A program made the translations under genes and the position numbers. A DNA stretch of 64,000 nt, taken from contig WHVD01000028.1 in NCBI GenBank assembly GCA_015178975.1, forward strand, positions 124,001 to 188,000, given 5' to 3'. Positions 11,083 through 22,277 of this stretch are shown piece by piece; within the stretch, counting starts at the first letter, position 1; each line of letters opens with the position of its first letter. Under the pieces are notes generated by a model that searched no databases, was not told where the DNA came from, and saw nothing but the letters and a program-made list of their open reading frames with translations. Source of the stretch: Hysterangium stoloniferum. Lineage: Eukaryota > Basidiomycota > Agaricomycetes > Hysterangiales > Hysterangiaceae.

Positions 11083-12500
11083 GACTTCTTCCTCGGTATC
11101 AACAACTCTGACCACAAAGACGGGGTTAAATGTTTCTTGGTTCCAAATGTGCCAGTCCTCTTTGACACCAGAAATGATATGGGACTGTAATACGGCTAAT
11201 ACGGCACCTGGGCGGTGAGGTCTTCTACTAAAAGTTTCCCTCCCCTCTCTTCTGCGTCGGCGAGTAATGCAGCTACGCAATTCGCTGCAGCTGCAGTGGC
11301 GAGGGGAGCCAAAGGACAGGTTGGTTCTGTCCCAGCTTTCATGGTGCTTGCAATTGCAGTCGGCGTTTGGAGAGGGGGCACCGGCACATTTCTCTGCACG
11401 ATTACTCGTTCTGTTGACATGCATGCGTAAACAGGGAGGACTTGATGATGATTGAGCATGTACGAAAAATTCATATTTACCTGACCACCGTTGGCTACGG
11501 CACCCATGATGATACCCTTGGCTGCTTCCATTACATCACAATCATTGAGAACATAGTATTATAAAATTTAGAATGGACTTACAACGATTACCAAATTAAC
11601 ATCCACGGCTACAACAGACTTGCCACCTAATTCGAGGACACAGAGTGTAAGATACGTGGCTGCCGTCATAACGATGATCTCTCCAACACGGTCACCTCCT
11701 GTGAATTATGAAAATACTCGGCAAGCTCAACATTTGGTGAAAAAGCATCCTCACATTGACATGCTGAATGAGCTCGTGGCTGATGATTTGTTCGGCAACT
11801 TTGGGCGAGTCCTCTCTCGAGACATGAAGTAGACTAAGGATGCCTTTCGGCAAGCCAGCCTGGTTGTATGACCGGTGAGTGCTCTGAAATACCAGTAACG
11901 TGTATGAATACCTCGTAGAGTAATTCGACGATGATTTCGGCACAACGAGGGGCAAACTTCGAAGATTTGGGTACAACAGCATTTCCACATGTGGGCGGAA
12001 TCACAACTGCTCGCGCAACGAGATCTGTCGGAGCATTAAACGGTGCCATTGCTAGAACTGTTCTCAATGCTCCATTTTTCGACCAGGACTGTCGCACCTG
12101 GAAGAAAATCGCTTCGGGTCGCTTGTCCCAGCAGCCGGGTCGTCATTGCGGCAGCATCCAGAAAAAAGGTCTTCGAAAGCCTGAGGTTTGCCATTGCCAT
12201 CCTTTCTGCAGCTCGAATTTCTTGCTGCATAGCGGCTACGATGCTCTGCTGGTACTGCATCAGTAAAATAAGCATATGCTCTGGAGCCTCGGGGCGGCAC
12301 CGTAGTATTCAGGGAACATCGCCCGGTTTTAAATGTTCTCAACGCACTATAGAGACGGCGAACGCTCACAACATCTCTTGCAAATATTTTTCTCTCACTA
12401 CTCTCATTACTTCAGTTGCTCTAGCTGTATTTATAATATATTTAATAAATATTCATTTAGAAAAATAAATTTGAAAAATTCAAATACAAGTGTGATTCGG
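11083..12500 (-). pseudogene. Aldehyde dehydrogenase, right-arm copy, decayed
   Basis: Minus-strand blocks in order are AAAMTTRLLGQATRSDFLPG (about 12170-12110), VLAMAPFNAPTDLVARA with the cofactor-loop CGNAVVPKSSKFAP (to 11930), AGLPKGILSLLHVSRED, a VLELGGK block with the catalytic glutamate (near 11630), AKGIIMGAVANGGQ, and MSTERVIVQRN after the catalytic-cysteine site. The copy stops near 11083 inside the C-terminal domain, so the last part is missing. One acceptor that is intact in the left copy (TTTAG) reads TTTAC here. Two other expected acceptors lack AG in both arms. I infer an old pseudogene copied with the arm. The AT-rich segment 12370-12500 is the former 5' flank. Confidence 0.8.
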
Positions 12501-13044
12501 AAATTTGCAACGAATATCACGTGGAACCAAAAAACAGCGATATAGCTTGTGGTAAAATCATCGACTTATCTTCACCAGAATACCTTATTGTACATAGGAT
12601 ATTTGCCTGCGTTGCGCTCAAATTATGGCACTTGCCATATATTGCAGAATTTAGGACTATGTAAATTGAGGGATGGGGAGTCCTCCATCGGCAGTGCCCA
12701 ACTCACATGCAGTAAATGTTTGGAGACGAATCCGATCAGCTGCGCATGTCTTATCCCAAGCCCGCATTAACTATTAATCGAGAAATCGATGGTGCAGTTT
12801 GTTACTGTAGCTCATGCTAGTCTTCTGGTTTATTGATAGGGAGTTGTGGCCAGCTTCTTACTGTGCATACATGTCAATAATGTCTTTGTAGTAACATTTA
12901 CGATGTTTCCTAGATAATATTTGTAGTATACGATTCCACTACTAAGATTGCCTATGTTATGTCATGCCCTGTGATTGTTATAGTATTACCTTTGTTCGTG
13001 TAGCCCAAAAGAATAACTTTAGTATAATGATCCCGCCCCATTCA
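12501..13044. other. Intergenic, conserved between arms
   Basis: This is the counterpart of 3160-3690. A 73-codon open frame (12549-12770) is matched in the other arm on the opposite strand but has no recognisable domain. No gene is called. Confidence 0.5.
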
Positions 13045-14799
13045 TCAATCTGCTTTTGCCCATGCCCTCCGAGGCAGGAAAGTGCTCGACGTGATTGATC
13101 CAATAGATAATCCACATAATACGAGATACACAAAGTTTCCTCCAAGTATATTACGCTCTATTGACCACGCAAAAAGTGATGTCGCGCCCCCTGGTCCTAT
13201 AGCTCGCATTATAGACGTGGCAGTCTGTGAAAGCCCGGTTGTTGCGCCAAGGGCCGAACGGGTATGTACTGCGGAAGTGAGGAATATAAAAACGTTCGCT
13301 GTTACGATACATTAGCGCTAAATTGATGCATACTGTGAGCGGATGAGTGCATACCATAAGCTATGGAGGCAAGGTAGAGTGTGAGTTGTATTATCAACGT
13401 GGTCCACACAGCTGTATTAAAACCGCCTTGAACTCGTGCTAGCCCGTTTATGACAGGGAAAAGGGCAAAGGACCCAATAAATGCTATTTGGGAGCCCGCC
13501 AGAACGGCTCTACTTCCAAAGCGTCTGGTTAAGGGAGAAGAAAGTAGTAGAGCGACCAGGCTATTGACAACTCCGGAACAGGCGAGATAGACACCGATGA
13601 GAGAAGGCGACATTCCTAAGCCACCATTGGCAATTGGAAGGCTCATAAAAATCGGCAGCAATATACGAAATGAGACATCCACTAAGGCGAAAAGGGAATA
13701 ATTGAGAATGACGAGACGGACGCGAGGGGTGAGAAGCACAGAGAGCGGGAGGCTCTGCGGCTGCTTGTTTGGAATTAACGGTGACCGCTCATTGATGGGT
13801 CCCGACGATACATCTCCATTATCACAGCCCTCATATGGAATGGGATTGTGAGATATGCAAGTTTTGGCCTTTACAATAGATGGTGCAGTCTAAGGAACCC
13901 AGTTGAGAGCACGAAAAGTCAATTTCAGTTGAGACGAACCTCTTTCAATAGAAAGTACGACAATGCAAAAGCTGAAAAACAATATAAGGCGGCGCTCATG
14001 AACGGTAAAAAATACGGATTTGTCCTCCAGAATTCTGACAGGTGGAAAATTCCCCCAAATCTCTCATAGGGGTGCTCCAATGCTCCACCGACAAGCGCCC
14101 TGTGAGAATAAAGACAACATTGAGGTAGCCAGAAGCATGAAATAACCGTGGCTACATACCCAATGGTAATTCCCACAGACCATGCAATAGGAATGAATGA
14201 GAGCGCTCGAGCAAAATTGGTGTCGTCTGTAATCTCGCTTATCACGCATTTAACGATGCCTACATTTCCATTTAAAGCGGCTGTCAAAGCTCGACTTGCC
14301 ACGACAGTCCAAAACGACTGAGCTAGGCCGAAAGAAAGGATGGACAGCATGAGACCGGATAGACCTAGGAGGAGCACAGGACGGCGGCCAATACGGTCGG
14401 AGAGGCGACCCCATTGCAACATCATCACGGCTTGCGAAACGAAAAAGATCGACTCCTGTCGTCCTTTTCGTCAGACCCCAAGAAATACGAAATACGGTCA
14501 ACCTAGGAAAGCAGACATACGATAAGCCCGGCATAGTACCCTACTTTGTTCAAATTACCATTGGTAATTCCTGTCTCGTAGACCAGCTGGTGGGGCCACT
14601 CATTAGTTCGGGCAAGCGGTATTGGCTCTCGGTGGCTCACTTGGGCGATGAAAGGTAGGATAACTGAAACAATCATGGCATGGGCCACAGCCACATACAA
14701 TAACAGGCCAAGCTGGAGTTTAGGAAGTGGTGACATCTTCCTTTTTATAAGTATGTCTTCATTTGAGCCTTGGTCTAAAGAGCGAGTGGTTCCCTCCAT
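13045..14799 (-). CDS. MFS transporter, right-arm copy (six exons, 489 aa)
   Basis: Exons on the minus strand are 14641-14799, 14521-14586, 14160-14455, 13940-14099, 13355-13889 and 13045-13298. All introns are GT-AG and 50-65 bp long. The sum is 490 codons with phases that agree at every junction. It has the same features as the left copy: a GRLSDRIGRRP loop, paired six-helix halves, a hydrophilic middle loop and the C-terminal end AWAKAD. Intron 1 (54 bp) has a clear CTAAT branch site. Because 54 is a multiple of three and this copy has no stop in it, retention would add 18 residues. The start was chosen because it is the first ATG common to both arms before the first helix. Substrate unknown. 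Confidence 0.88.
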
Positions 14800-15022
14800 G
14801 AGAAATCTCGCTGGTAGGAGGAAAACTGGAGTCTACAAGACGAGAGTTGACTTATGAATAAATTTTTTTATATCATTGTAAGGTGTCCAGACGCCATTGG
14901 ATTTTGAGTGACCAAGGTTTGACTGGCTAGGGGGAGGGATATAGAAAAGCATTCATCGACTTAATAGTGTCAACCAGACTAATGGTCAAGTATACAATAC
15001 TGGCGTCATTATGTATGTACAA

Positions 15023-15499
15023 TTAGCAAGGTGACCATAGCAACGCATGGTCACCAGCGTCCACCAGAGCGCCGCTGGGCAGACCACCACCTTATCAATC
15101 GCCGCAATCAGTTGTCTCCGAAGATTGAACTTTGTCAGCTAGAGTAGAGGGTGGCTAGGAGAAACGGACTGTAACGGTTTCGAGCCGACGAAAGCTCTCA
15201 TCAGGGGGATACCGCTACCGTTTCGTCCTTCCAGAGTTACTGTTTAGGAGTCTACTACTGAGCCTGGTCCAAAGGGAGTGATAAGATAATGAATTCGTGC
15301 CGACTTTGCGCGCAACGAAATTCCAAGAATCTTGAGACCCAATGGTGGGTAGTATACGGTTGGGCGATACACCTGTCAGGAGGTAGAGGCTTTAACCCGA
15401 GATCAACGATCACCTAAGCTGACGTAGGTCGTGCTGCGAGGTAGCAGGTTTCCCTGCTGGCTCGTCTGTCGATGTCCATGCAGCAAGACGATGGTGGAA
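15023..15499 (+). mobile_element. Unclassified short mobile sequence, copy 2 (477 bp)
   Basis: The core of the element at 383-1000, here inserted between a TGTACAA and a CAACGAG that are contiguous in the left arm (near 1183). It has the 5' hairpin GGTGACCA...TGGTCACC and a 3' hairpin around a TTTC loop. No open frame and no clear target duplication are seen. It has the same strand orientation as copy 1 although the arms are inverted, which argues for independent insertions. Confidence 0.6.
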
Positions 15500-16110
15500 C
15501 AACGAGAAAGTACGCCCAAATTGAGTAGGGAGATGGTTTGGTTGCTATGTCCAAATGGATCGGCAAACATCAATAAGCGGAAGTGTCTAGATCTAGACCT
15601 CTCGGCGATGGCACTCACTCCCAGAAAATCTATTGCAATTATCGTGAGCTTAGAGTCGGTTTAAAGGTTTTGCCGAAACACCGGTTCCTGATGGGATCAA
15701 ATGCTAAGTTGCCGAGACGTGTCGCTGTGTTTAATTATTTAATCTTGATCAGATTAGCAGTCCATTGTGCCGGCAATCACTGAAATTGATCGGCTATGCA
15801 TTTGTATAGGGGAAATACGGGCACTCGGTTTTTGGGCTTAGAATTGCCACGGAAATGGCTTTGAATAAAAACGTCTTGTCGCATCGACGTAGAACGGACG
15901 CACATGGCATTTTCAAAGCATCTTCACTCGAGGCTCTCCCTGCGACACAATTTCGGATCGGCCCGTAAAGCAGTCCACGTTGTAGCCCATGGCGTATGGT
16001 TGACACTCTTACAATTGAGTCGCTGAACGCTCGAAAGGGCACCAAGCATTGGTTCCGCGTGTCATAATATGTGTCAAATCGCCCGAGGTAACAAGCAAGG
16101 GCCATAGATA
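15500..16110. other. Outer edge of right arm, no recognised gene
   Basis: Reverse-complement partner of 1-382 and 1001-1180. An open frame on the minus strand (15794-16105) has a counterpart in the left arm that is interrupted. No domain is recognised and it may be the remnant of a host exon. Confidence 0.4.
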
Positions 16111-16166
16111 AGCTGAATTAAAGTTAAACAAAAGTAGGTGCAGACATTTCTTCTTTCTAGGTATAG

Positions 16167-16469
16167 ATGAATAGAAATATCCCTCCAGCTCATAATTTTT
16201 TAGATGACCTATATATAGATGGGGAAGCTGGATATGCTTGCTATGGGAGAAGTTTCAAAAAATTTAGACTCAAAAACTATGAATTGCCAATGGATTTAAT
16301 GGGAGATGATGTAGGTGCAAGGATGTTCTCGTCTACCGACGGGAGTTTTGATCACAAAAAAAAGAAGAAAATTTCCCAATGGATCAAAAAAATTCAGGAT
16401 TGGACAGGTTTTCCCGCGATGTGGAAAGGAATTTTGCATGTCTCGGCTGCATATGCCTTTTTACCTTAA
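16167..16469 (+). CDS. Hypothetical small ORF (100 codons)
   Basis: Starts at an ATG, is AT-rich, has a lysine run in the middle (DHKKKKKIS) and ends in a mildly hydrophobic stretch. No family is recognised and no duplicate is seen in the window. Composition differs from the hydrophobin and MFS genes. It could be chance or a fragment of an unseen element. Confidence 0.2.
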   Translation: MNRNIPPAHNFLDDLYIDGEAGYACYGRSFKKFRLKNYELPMDLMGDDVGARMFSSTDGSFDHKKKKKISQWIKKIQDWTGFPAMWKGILHVSAAYAFLP

Positions 16470-16696
16470 TTGAGCGATAAATAAAAGTGCAAATAATCTA
16501 CAATTGTAGATAAACCTTTGGATATGCGGTCGGGGTATTTAACAAGTTAGCGTGATTATTCATAATATCTAATTGTATAGAAATGTTATTGGAGATTGTC
16601 CGCTTGCTGACACCATAAGACCTCACCCCACCCCCCACCCCGCTTTCCTTAAGGCTTTCTCGCCTTACCAGGAGATCCCTGCAGAAGGTCATCGAC

Positions 16697-17139
16697 ATTG
16701 TCGGGTGCCATTTGGACGCGGAACATGGGTCTAAAGCTTGCTCACAGCATACGGGCATGTAAGTGCAGAAGAACATCAGTCAAAATGTCCCGATGTCTAA
16801 CAAATACTCTGGCGCGCGTACTGGTCAATGCGATGACGATTGCCTTTGAATCCGAGTTAGGTCACACGGCCTTGGGTGTGTCCTTTTGGTCCCTACTTTT
16901 TTCAGGGGGAAAAGCGGTTATGGTCGATTTGATATTGATAACTTCACCCAACGCCGTACTGTCGTCCTTGTGTTACCGGCAGCGGCGTCTGAAGGTGTCA
17001 ATGGGCTCGCCTGAAGGTGGAGAGAAAGAAGTAGGCATGAATGATGATTTATTGAGTTGTAAATTATCTGTATAAAATATTTTGGCAATTGTAGCCCATT
17101 CAATGGCTTTTTTGGGGGGTCTAGACGGTATTATATAAT
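16697..17139 (+). pseudogene. Aldehyde dehydrogenase C-terminal fragment
   Basis: The segment starting SGAIWTRNMGLKLAHSIRA matches the left-arm copy at 5118-5250. It then continues past the LINE junction into the C-terminal part (VNAMTIAFESELGHTALGV), which is missing from both arms. This is the third separate piece of the same gene family and cannot code alone. It ends at a LINE tail. Confidence 0.65.
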
Positions 17140-17615
17140 ATATCAATGTGAAAAGAAAGTTGTATGTGGGTCCTAGGAGTAGGTAACCCTTTTTTGTGAT
17201 GAGTGCAAGACGAAAGAAGCAACGCCGCTCCACTATGTTATTACCTATCCGAAGTACCTAGCACAAAGAGATAAGATGAGAAATCAACTTGAAGTTCTTC
17301 AAAAGATGCCTCTTTTCACGGACCATTTGTCAGACGGAAAGAACATCCCGGACTTGCTATGTAGACGAAAGTGAAGTCTTCGAAGGATCTTCAATGGAAT
17401 AACCGAGGCCAGATGAACAATAGTATCATTTCCATTCAAAACTCGCGACACCTCTTCATGAGACCCACATGCGGCAAGGCAAATGTATAGATAGGTTAGA
17501 ACAGACGCAGGAATAACTTAGACATTCTGCATAATCTTATAATCTTATATGGCACGGTCCTCGAGAGATAGAAATGGAGAGAAAGTAAAATTGTGGATTC
17601 AGGAAGATATATGCG
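17140..17615 (+). mobile_element. LINE 3' end, second copy
   Basis: Close copy of 5255-5727: the same FCDECKTKEATP zinc knuckle and the same 3' UTR ending near GATATATGCGCC. The frame is interrupted. It again follows aldehyde dehydrogenase DNA, which points to shared segmental origin. Confidence 0.7.
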
Positions 17616-17694
17616 CCTTTTTTCTTCAGAATACAGCGTTAAAAAAACGAATTTGAGTCTGAAACTCGAACAAAAAAATCCTAATTCATCCCTA

Positions 17695-18594
17695 TTAGTT
17701 ATCACTCGGTGTAGATTCCGGTTTGGTCAAATGCGATTTCGGTTCTTGTGCCTCTCTGGGCGGGCCGATTGGAATGACCGGGATGGGACCCGGGGGGAGA
17801 CCCTGGGGAGGCGGAGGCAGGTGAAGACCCGGACCCACGGGGAGCGGGATACCTGGAAGACCCGGGGGAAGCGAAGGCGGGGATGTGGGCGGGCTGATAA
17901 GTACGATTCGTATGACCGTGTCATCGTTATCGTTGTCTTGCGAATCTTCAGAGGTGATCGTTATCTCAGTCTGGGTTCCGCTAACGTTTTTACTTGGAGA
18001 TTGATTGACGACTGCATTTCGAAACCCGGAGCCGCCTCGATCATCGAACTGGAACACGAGTGTAATGGTGTGCGCCTGGGCGTCCGGCTGTTTGGTAAGC
18101 ACATCACTTCCAGAGAGCAGCCTCATTGTCACATTTTCGCCTGAGCCTTGGAAGGTAGCGATCTGCACCCCGTCCCACTTGATTATAACTCTTTGATTGA
18201 AGTGCGCGAATGACTTCGCACCACAAGAAAGGGTGACTCCAAGTGGAATCGGTATTGTCACCGGATTGTAATCAGTCCCAGAGAAATGGATGCCAGTAGT
18301 ATTCCGTGCGGGGCTCTCCACTTTTTGAGTGTAATTAGTATAATCAAGGTAACATAGTATTGACAAGGGGCTCACCTACAGCTCTGTCGTACAATGACAT
18401 GTTATCAGCCATGGCTAACATAAGCGAACACTGTGAGATCATACCTTTCCGATACTAGAAAGAGTTCATTAGGTTACAATACTGCAAAACTTGGCGAGAC
18501 GAGGCTTACATTTCGCAGCAGCATCTTTGTCGGATGGCGCAGACTGTACAAGAGCAGCAATACAAGCAAACAAGGCAAGGAGAGAGAAATGCAT
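17695..18594 (-). CDS. Probable secreted protein with proline-rich tail
   Basis: Exon 1 (about 18510-18594) encodes a strong signal peptide, MHFSLLALFACIAALVQSAP. The main exon runs to a stop at 17695 and reads from about VESPARNTTG. It is a beta-rich, serine/threonine-rich region with a potential N-glycosylation site, then an acidic stretch (SEDSQDNDNDD), then a proline/glycine-rich tail (PPSLPPGLPG repeats). The joins around the small middle exon (near 18376-18454) could not be settled: the GTAAGC donor after exon 1 and the CTAG acceptor do not give an obviously open phase. Function is not recognised. A secreted cell-wall or effector-like role is only a guess from the architecture. Confidence 0.55.
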
Positions 18595-18659
18595 TGTGTC
18601 TGGACTTTGACGGCGACTCTGAAAAGTTGAATGATAGTGGGGTAGTAGAACCATCCCAT

Positions 18660-19024
18660 TTATAAGAAACTAGTATCGCTATCCGAGGAGGTGAGGTGTA
18701 ATGCGGAGCAGCGGAAATCCGCAAATACTGGGCAGTGCATAAATTCATGTCATGCGCAGGACTCTTTGATATGTTGTATTTTAAATTTTGACAATCTGAA
18801 TACAGCGTTATAAGCTGGTGAACAACCACACGCATTTAATAAGAGGCCGTCATTGTTAGTGCGAGTAACTGCTGACAGGAGCTGGCATGAATTAGAAACG
18901 TATACTTAGATTGATGTGTGATTTCATCGGTCGAGTGCCTCTGAATGAATGAGACCAAAATAATACGGCGATGGTTGAAGGTCAGTTGAGTATTATATGT
19001 GCATAGTGTTCACAACTCGAACGC
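18660..19024. other. Upstream region of the secreted-protein gene
   Basis: This likely contains its promoter (CATTTATAAGAAA near 18656, antisense TATA-like) and is echoed in diverged form after 19240. No other gene is seen. Confidence 0.4.
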
Positions 19025-19440
19025 TTACTTGCAGCTCTGTCGTACAATAACTTATCATATTATCAGCGATGGCAATGCCATTATAGACGAAAACTATGGG
19101 ATCAAGCATTTATAAGAGCAGAAAAAAGTTCAATAGGCCACAATACTGCTGAGCTTGTGGCGATATGAGGATTACGTTTCGTAGCAACCCCTTTAGCGGA
19201 TACTAAGCGGAGAATGCCAGTGTGCAATTGAATAACACCGGGCTAGCGGTGGGTGGAGTGCGGAAATCCGATAAATACTGCCAGCAAATGAGTGAAGGAG
19301 CTCATGGCTAAGCAGCATGCTTCAGTGAGTTGTGTTTTGAATTAACAATATTTAGCAACATGAATACGGCGGTAAAATCTGGTGCCATACAGTTTACACA
19401 TTCAATAAGCCGCGGCGTCCCAGACATACTACAGCGGACC
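19025..19440 (-). pseudogene. Diverged partial duplicate of the secreted-protein gene 5' end
   Basis: Blocks at 19030-19080 (GCTCTGTCGTACAATAAC), 19130-19200 and 19245-19420 match 18370-18520 and 18700-18850 in the same order and orientation. The signal-peptide exon is not preserved, so this is a decayed tandem duplicate covering the 5' part and promoter. Confidence 0.6.
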
Positions 19441-19444
19441 TTTA

Positions 19445-20123
19445 CAGCTGTTCTGAATACCTAAGGCGGAGTTTAAAGTTTAAAAAATAATTCCACTTTT
19501 GACCCACAGACACATTGTGCTGTATCTCAGGAAGGGACCTAATTAAGACAAAGCGATTTGGGGTGTGTACTATATAGTATAGGTCTATATACCTATGTAT
19601 ATAGTTGGCCTTATGAGATGCTATTTAATATTCAGTGAAATATCAGTGCAATGGCTCCCCTTCATTCAATCCTTCCTTGATTTGCATATAAGCTGGTGGG
19701 ACTAATACTATATATTGTGTATGAATATACCCTAAGCTGTGAGGCTTAATACCACCCTTTGAACAAGCTGTGCCACTTACTGTATGCACACTTGATAGTG
19801 AGTAGTATAACTTGTTCAAAAGGTAGTATTAGGCCTCACAACTCAGGTAATGTTTAGATACAATACATAGTATTAATTCCACCAGCTTATATTCAAATAT
19901 AGAGAGAATTGAATGAAAGGGAACCATTGCAATGATATTTCACTGAATATTAAATAGCCTGTCATAAGGGCAAATATATACATATATACATAGATCCATA
20001 CAATATCATACACATAGAATGTTATTATGCCTTAATTACCACTCATTCTGGAGATATGGCACAATTTGTGTGGTGGGATTTTTTTAAAATTCTGAACTCC
20101 GCCTTAGGTACTTGGAACAGCTG
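19445..20123. mobile_element. Foldback MITE, Tc1/mariner-like (679 bp)
   Basis: The two halves are reverse complements of each other over about 330 bp, with the centre near 19788. The ends read CAGCTGTTC...GAACAGCTG and lie between TA dinucleotides (19443-19444 and 20124-20125), as expected for a TA target duplication. There is no transposase. The shared CCTAAGGCGGAGTT block sits about 15 bp inside each end. Assignment to the Tc1/mariner group rests on TA plus a terminus starting with CAG. Confidence 0.8.
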
Positions 20124-20303
20124 TAACTATGTTAGATAAGCAGACCTGTTTCCTTGTAGATCTAGTACTACCACAATAACAAGACACCATCTGCAATGAC
20201 TCCAGCATTTGAATGTCTCAGAATATTTGATGATGCATGAAGTCGAGGATAATTCAAATGTAAAGATTGATGTGAGTACTGTTGGAGTTGGATATACAAT
20301 ACC

Positions 20304-21126
20304 TGTTATGACTGGAATTCCCGCCAGACTCTGGGTGCTAACTTATACACACCTGCACCCTATATGCATCAATTGTCAGTTTACTGGAATACCTGCCAGA
20401 CTCCGTACATCAGACTTGTCCACATTCAACTTTGTTACTTCATGTATCAGTCACTGGAATACCTGCCAGACTCCATCCCTGTCTATGTCCGACTCTGTCC
20501 CATGCATCAGTCACTGGACCCTGCTTGGAAAACCCATCATCCCTCTAACTGAGCCCTATTTCCATTATAGTCAATGACCTGGCATGATTTGGACTCCGCT
20601 CCTGCTCCATTCCCATTATGGTTTTATGACCTGTCACAATTTGGACTCCACTTCTGTTCCGTTCTGTTCCTAACACCAAGTTTGGTGTTTACTTATCTTG
20701 CTTTATGTTTGTTAGTTTTGTTTTCATTATTACTGGATTTGGTATGTTATTCATTCCACAGTCTATATAGTCTGGCAGATGTTGTACATACAATCCAGTC
20801 AGAAAATCAGCTTAGATTCTCCCCAGTAATCTAGTACATTTTACGCTCTAAACTCCTCTTTGAATTACACTGCTCTCACTAGTCAGAGCCCATGGGCTCT
20901 GACACATGTATCACTCAACCTCTGACTTATCTATCTCGACTCTCTGACCTCTCGGCCCACAACGCCTCAACCTATGAACTCTGCCTGGACTCCCTGGGAT
21001 TCCTGTCTGCCCGTTTGAAACTGGACAACACGATCTCGCAAGGGCGCAGCCTATAAGCTGAAGCCAAGTCCTACCGGATTTCCTGTGGGTTTTTCTGGAA
21101 ACCCTCCGTGTATGCACCCTTAACAA
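20304..21126 (+). mobile_element. Solo LTR, gypsy family I
   Basis: Starts TGTTATGAC and ends CTTAACA, 823 bp. It matches the LTRs at 24587-25444 and 42385-43200 over the whole length, including the CTATATAG promoter box and the CAGCCTATAAGCTGAAGCC block near the 3' end. Flanking 5-mers are ATACC and ATATC, a probable target duplication with one transition. No internal region is attached. The flanks (20126-20303, 21127-21323) have no recognised gene. Confidence 0.85.
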
Positions 21127-22277
21127 TATCTGTGACTGGAGTATCAATAAATGTCAGACTGTTATAAAAGCACTGGTTGCTATTCCTCAGTAAAAGTGAC
21201 TTCTGAATATATTGCCTTCAAATTCATGTATCACATTGGACCAATTTTAATCACAATATACTTGTAGACCAATTAGATCCCATCACAAAGTATATCATTA
21301 AAATGAATTAAAATGTACATAAATGTTATGACCAGAATACCTGCCAGACTCCAGGCACTACCCTATAGGCACCCACACCCTTTACACACCAGTTATCAGT
21401 TTACTGGAATACCTGCTGGAACCCAGACATCAGACCTGTCCATGCCTGATGTCACAACCATCACAAGTCACAACATGTCACAAACATTCAAAGGTAATAT
21501 TCGACAACTCTTCGATTCATCGAATTCGACTCGATAAACCCAAACATTATTTGACAACATTGAATCTCTTTTGACATGTCTCATTTCAATGTCATGAATG
21601 ATTTCATTATTAAGGAGGTTGTCCGTAATCATTATTGTTAAGTTTTCGTGGTGCTGTTCCTAGACCATATAACTTTCTGTTTGTCTGAGTGAGGTGGCAG
21701 TACTCATTGTAAACGGATAAGGACTAAATAAATACAAATAGACCTTATGTAACCCATAGTACGTGGTGAATCCCCAATGCTGCGACCCGAGCCCTAATGC
21801 TCGCAATCCATCACTAATCCGAAATTCCAGAAAAGTCAACAATTATAATATCAGATGTTTACTGGTAAAATTTATATTTCTACAAAACTCCATCTTTAAA
21901 TAGTGATATATCCTCTGAGAATATTATATTATTAACCACCAACCATAAGAAATAATTCTCCATATTACATCCTAAACAATTCAGAGTCAATTAATAGAAC
22001 CTATTGTATATGGATTTCCAAGTTCTGTAAATACTTACTAATGCTTTTGTTGTTAATTTGTTTTTTAAAAGCTAAACTGTAGTTATTTCCTAGTAAAATA
22101 TGTGGTTTATAATTGGAAGTTTTTCATCCTATGGCCTTCTTTATTAAGTGAAATCACCTATATATTCTGGGTATGTTGAATCAAGTAGAAATCTGTTCAG
22201 ATTGACAGATCCATTCCAAAGTAATACATATGTATTTAGAGGTGCCAATGATATACATATGCATGGAATGGACTATC

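Larger units (their letters stand above)
11083..16110. repeat. Right arm of the inverted duplication
   Basis: This is the reverse-complement partner of 1-5250. It contains the decayed aldehyde dehydrogenase (minus), the intact MFS gene (minus), an inserted short mobile sequence (15023-15499) and the edge segment (15500-16110). Homology to the left arm ends at about 11083 inside the aldehyde dehydrogenase 3' region and near 16110 at the other side. Confidence 0.85.

Noticed and set aside
21127-21323. Possible coding remnant between two LTRs
   Set aside because: Too short and without a clear frame. No family could be named.
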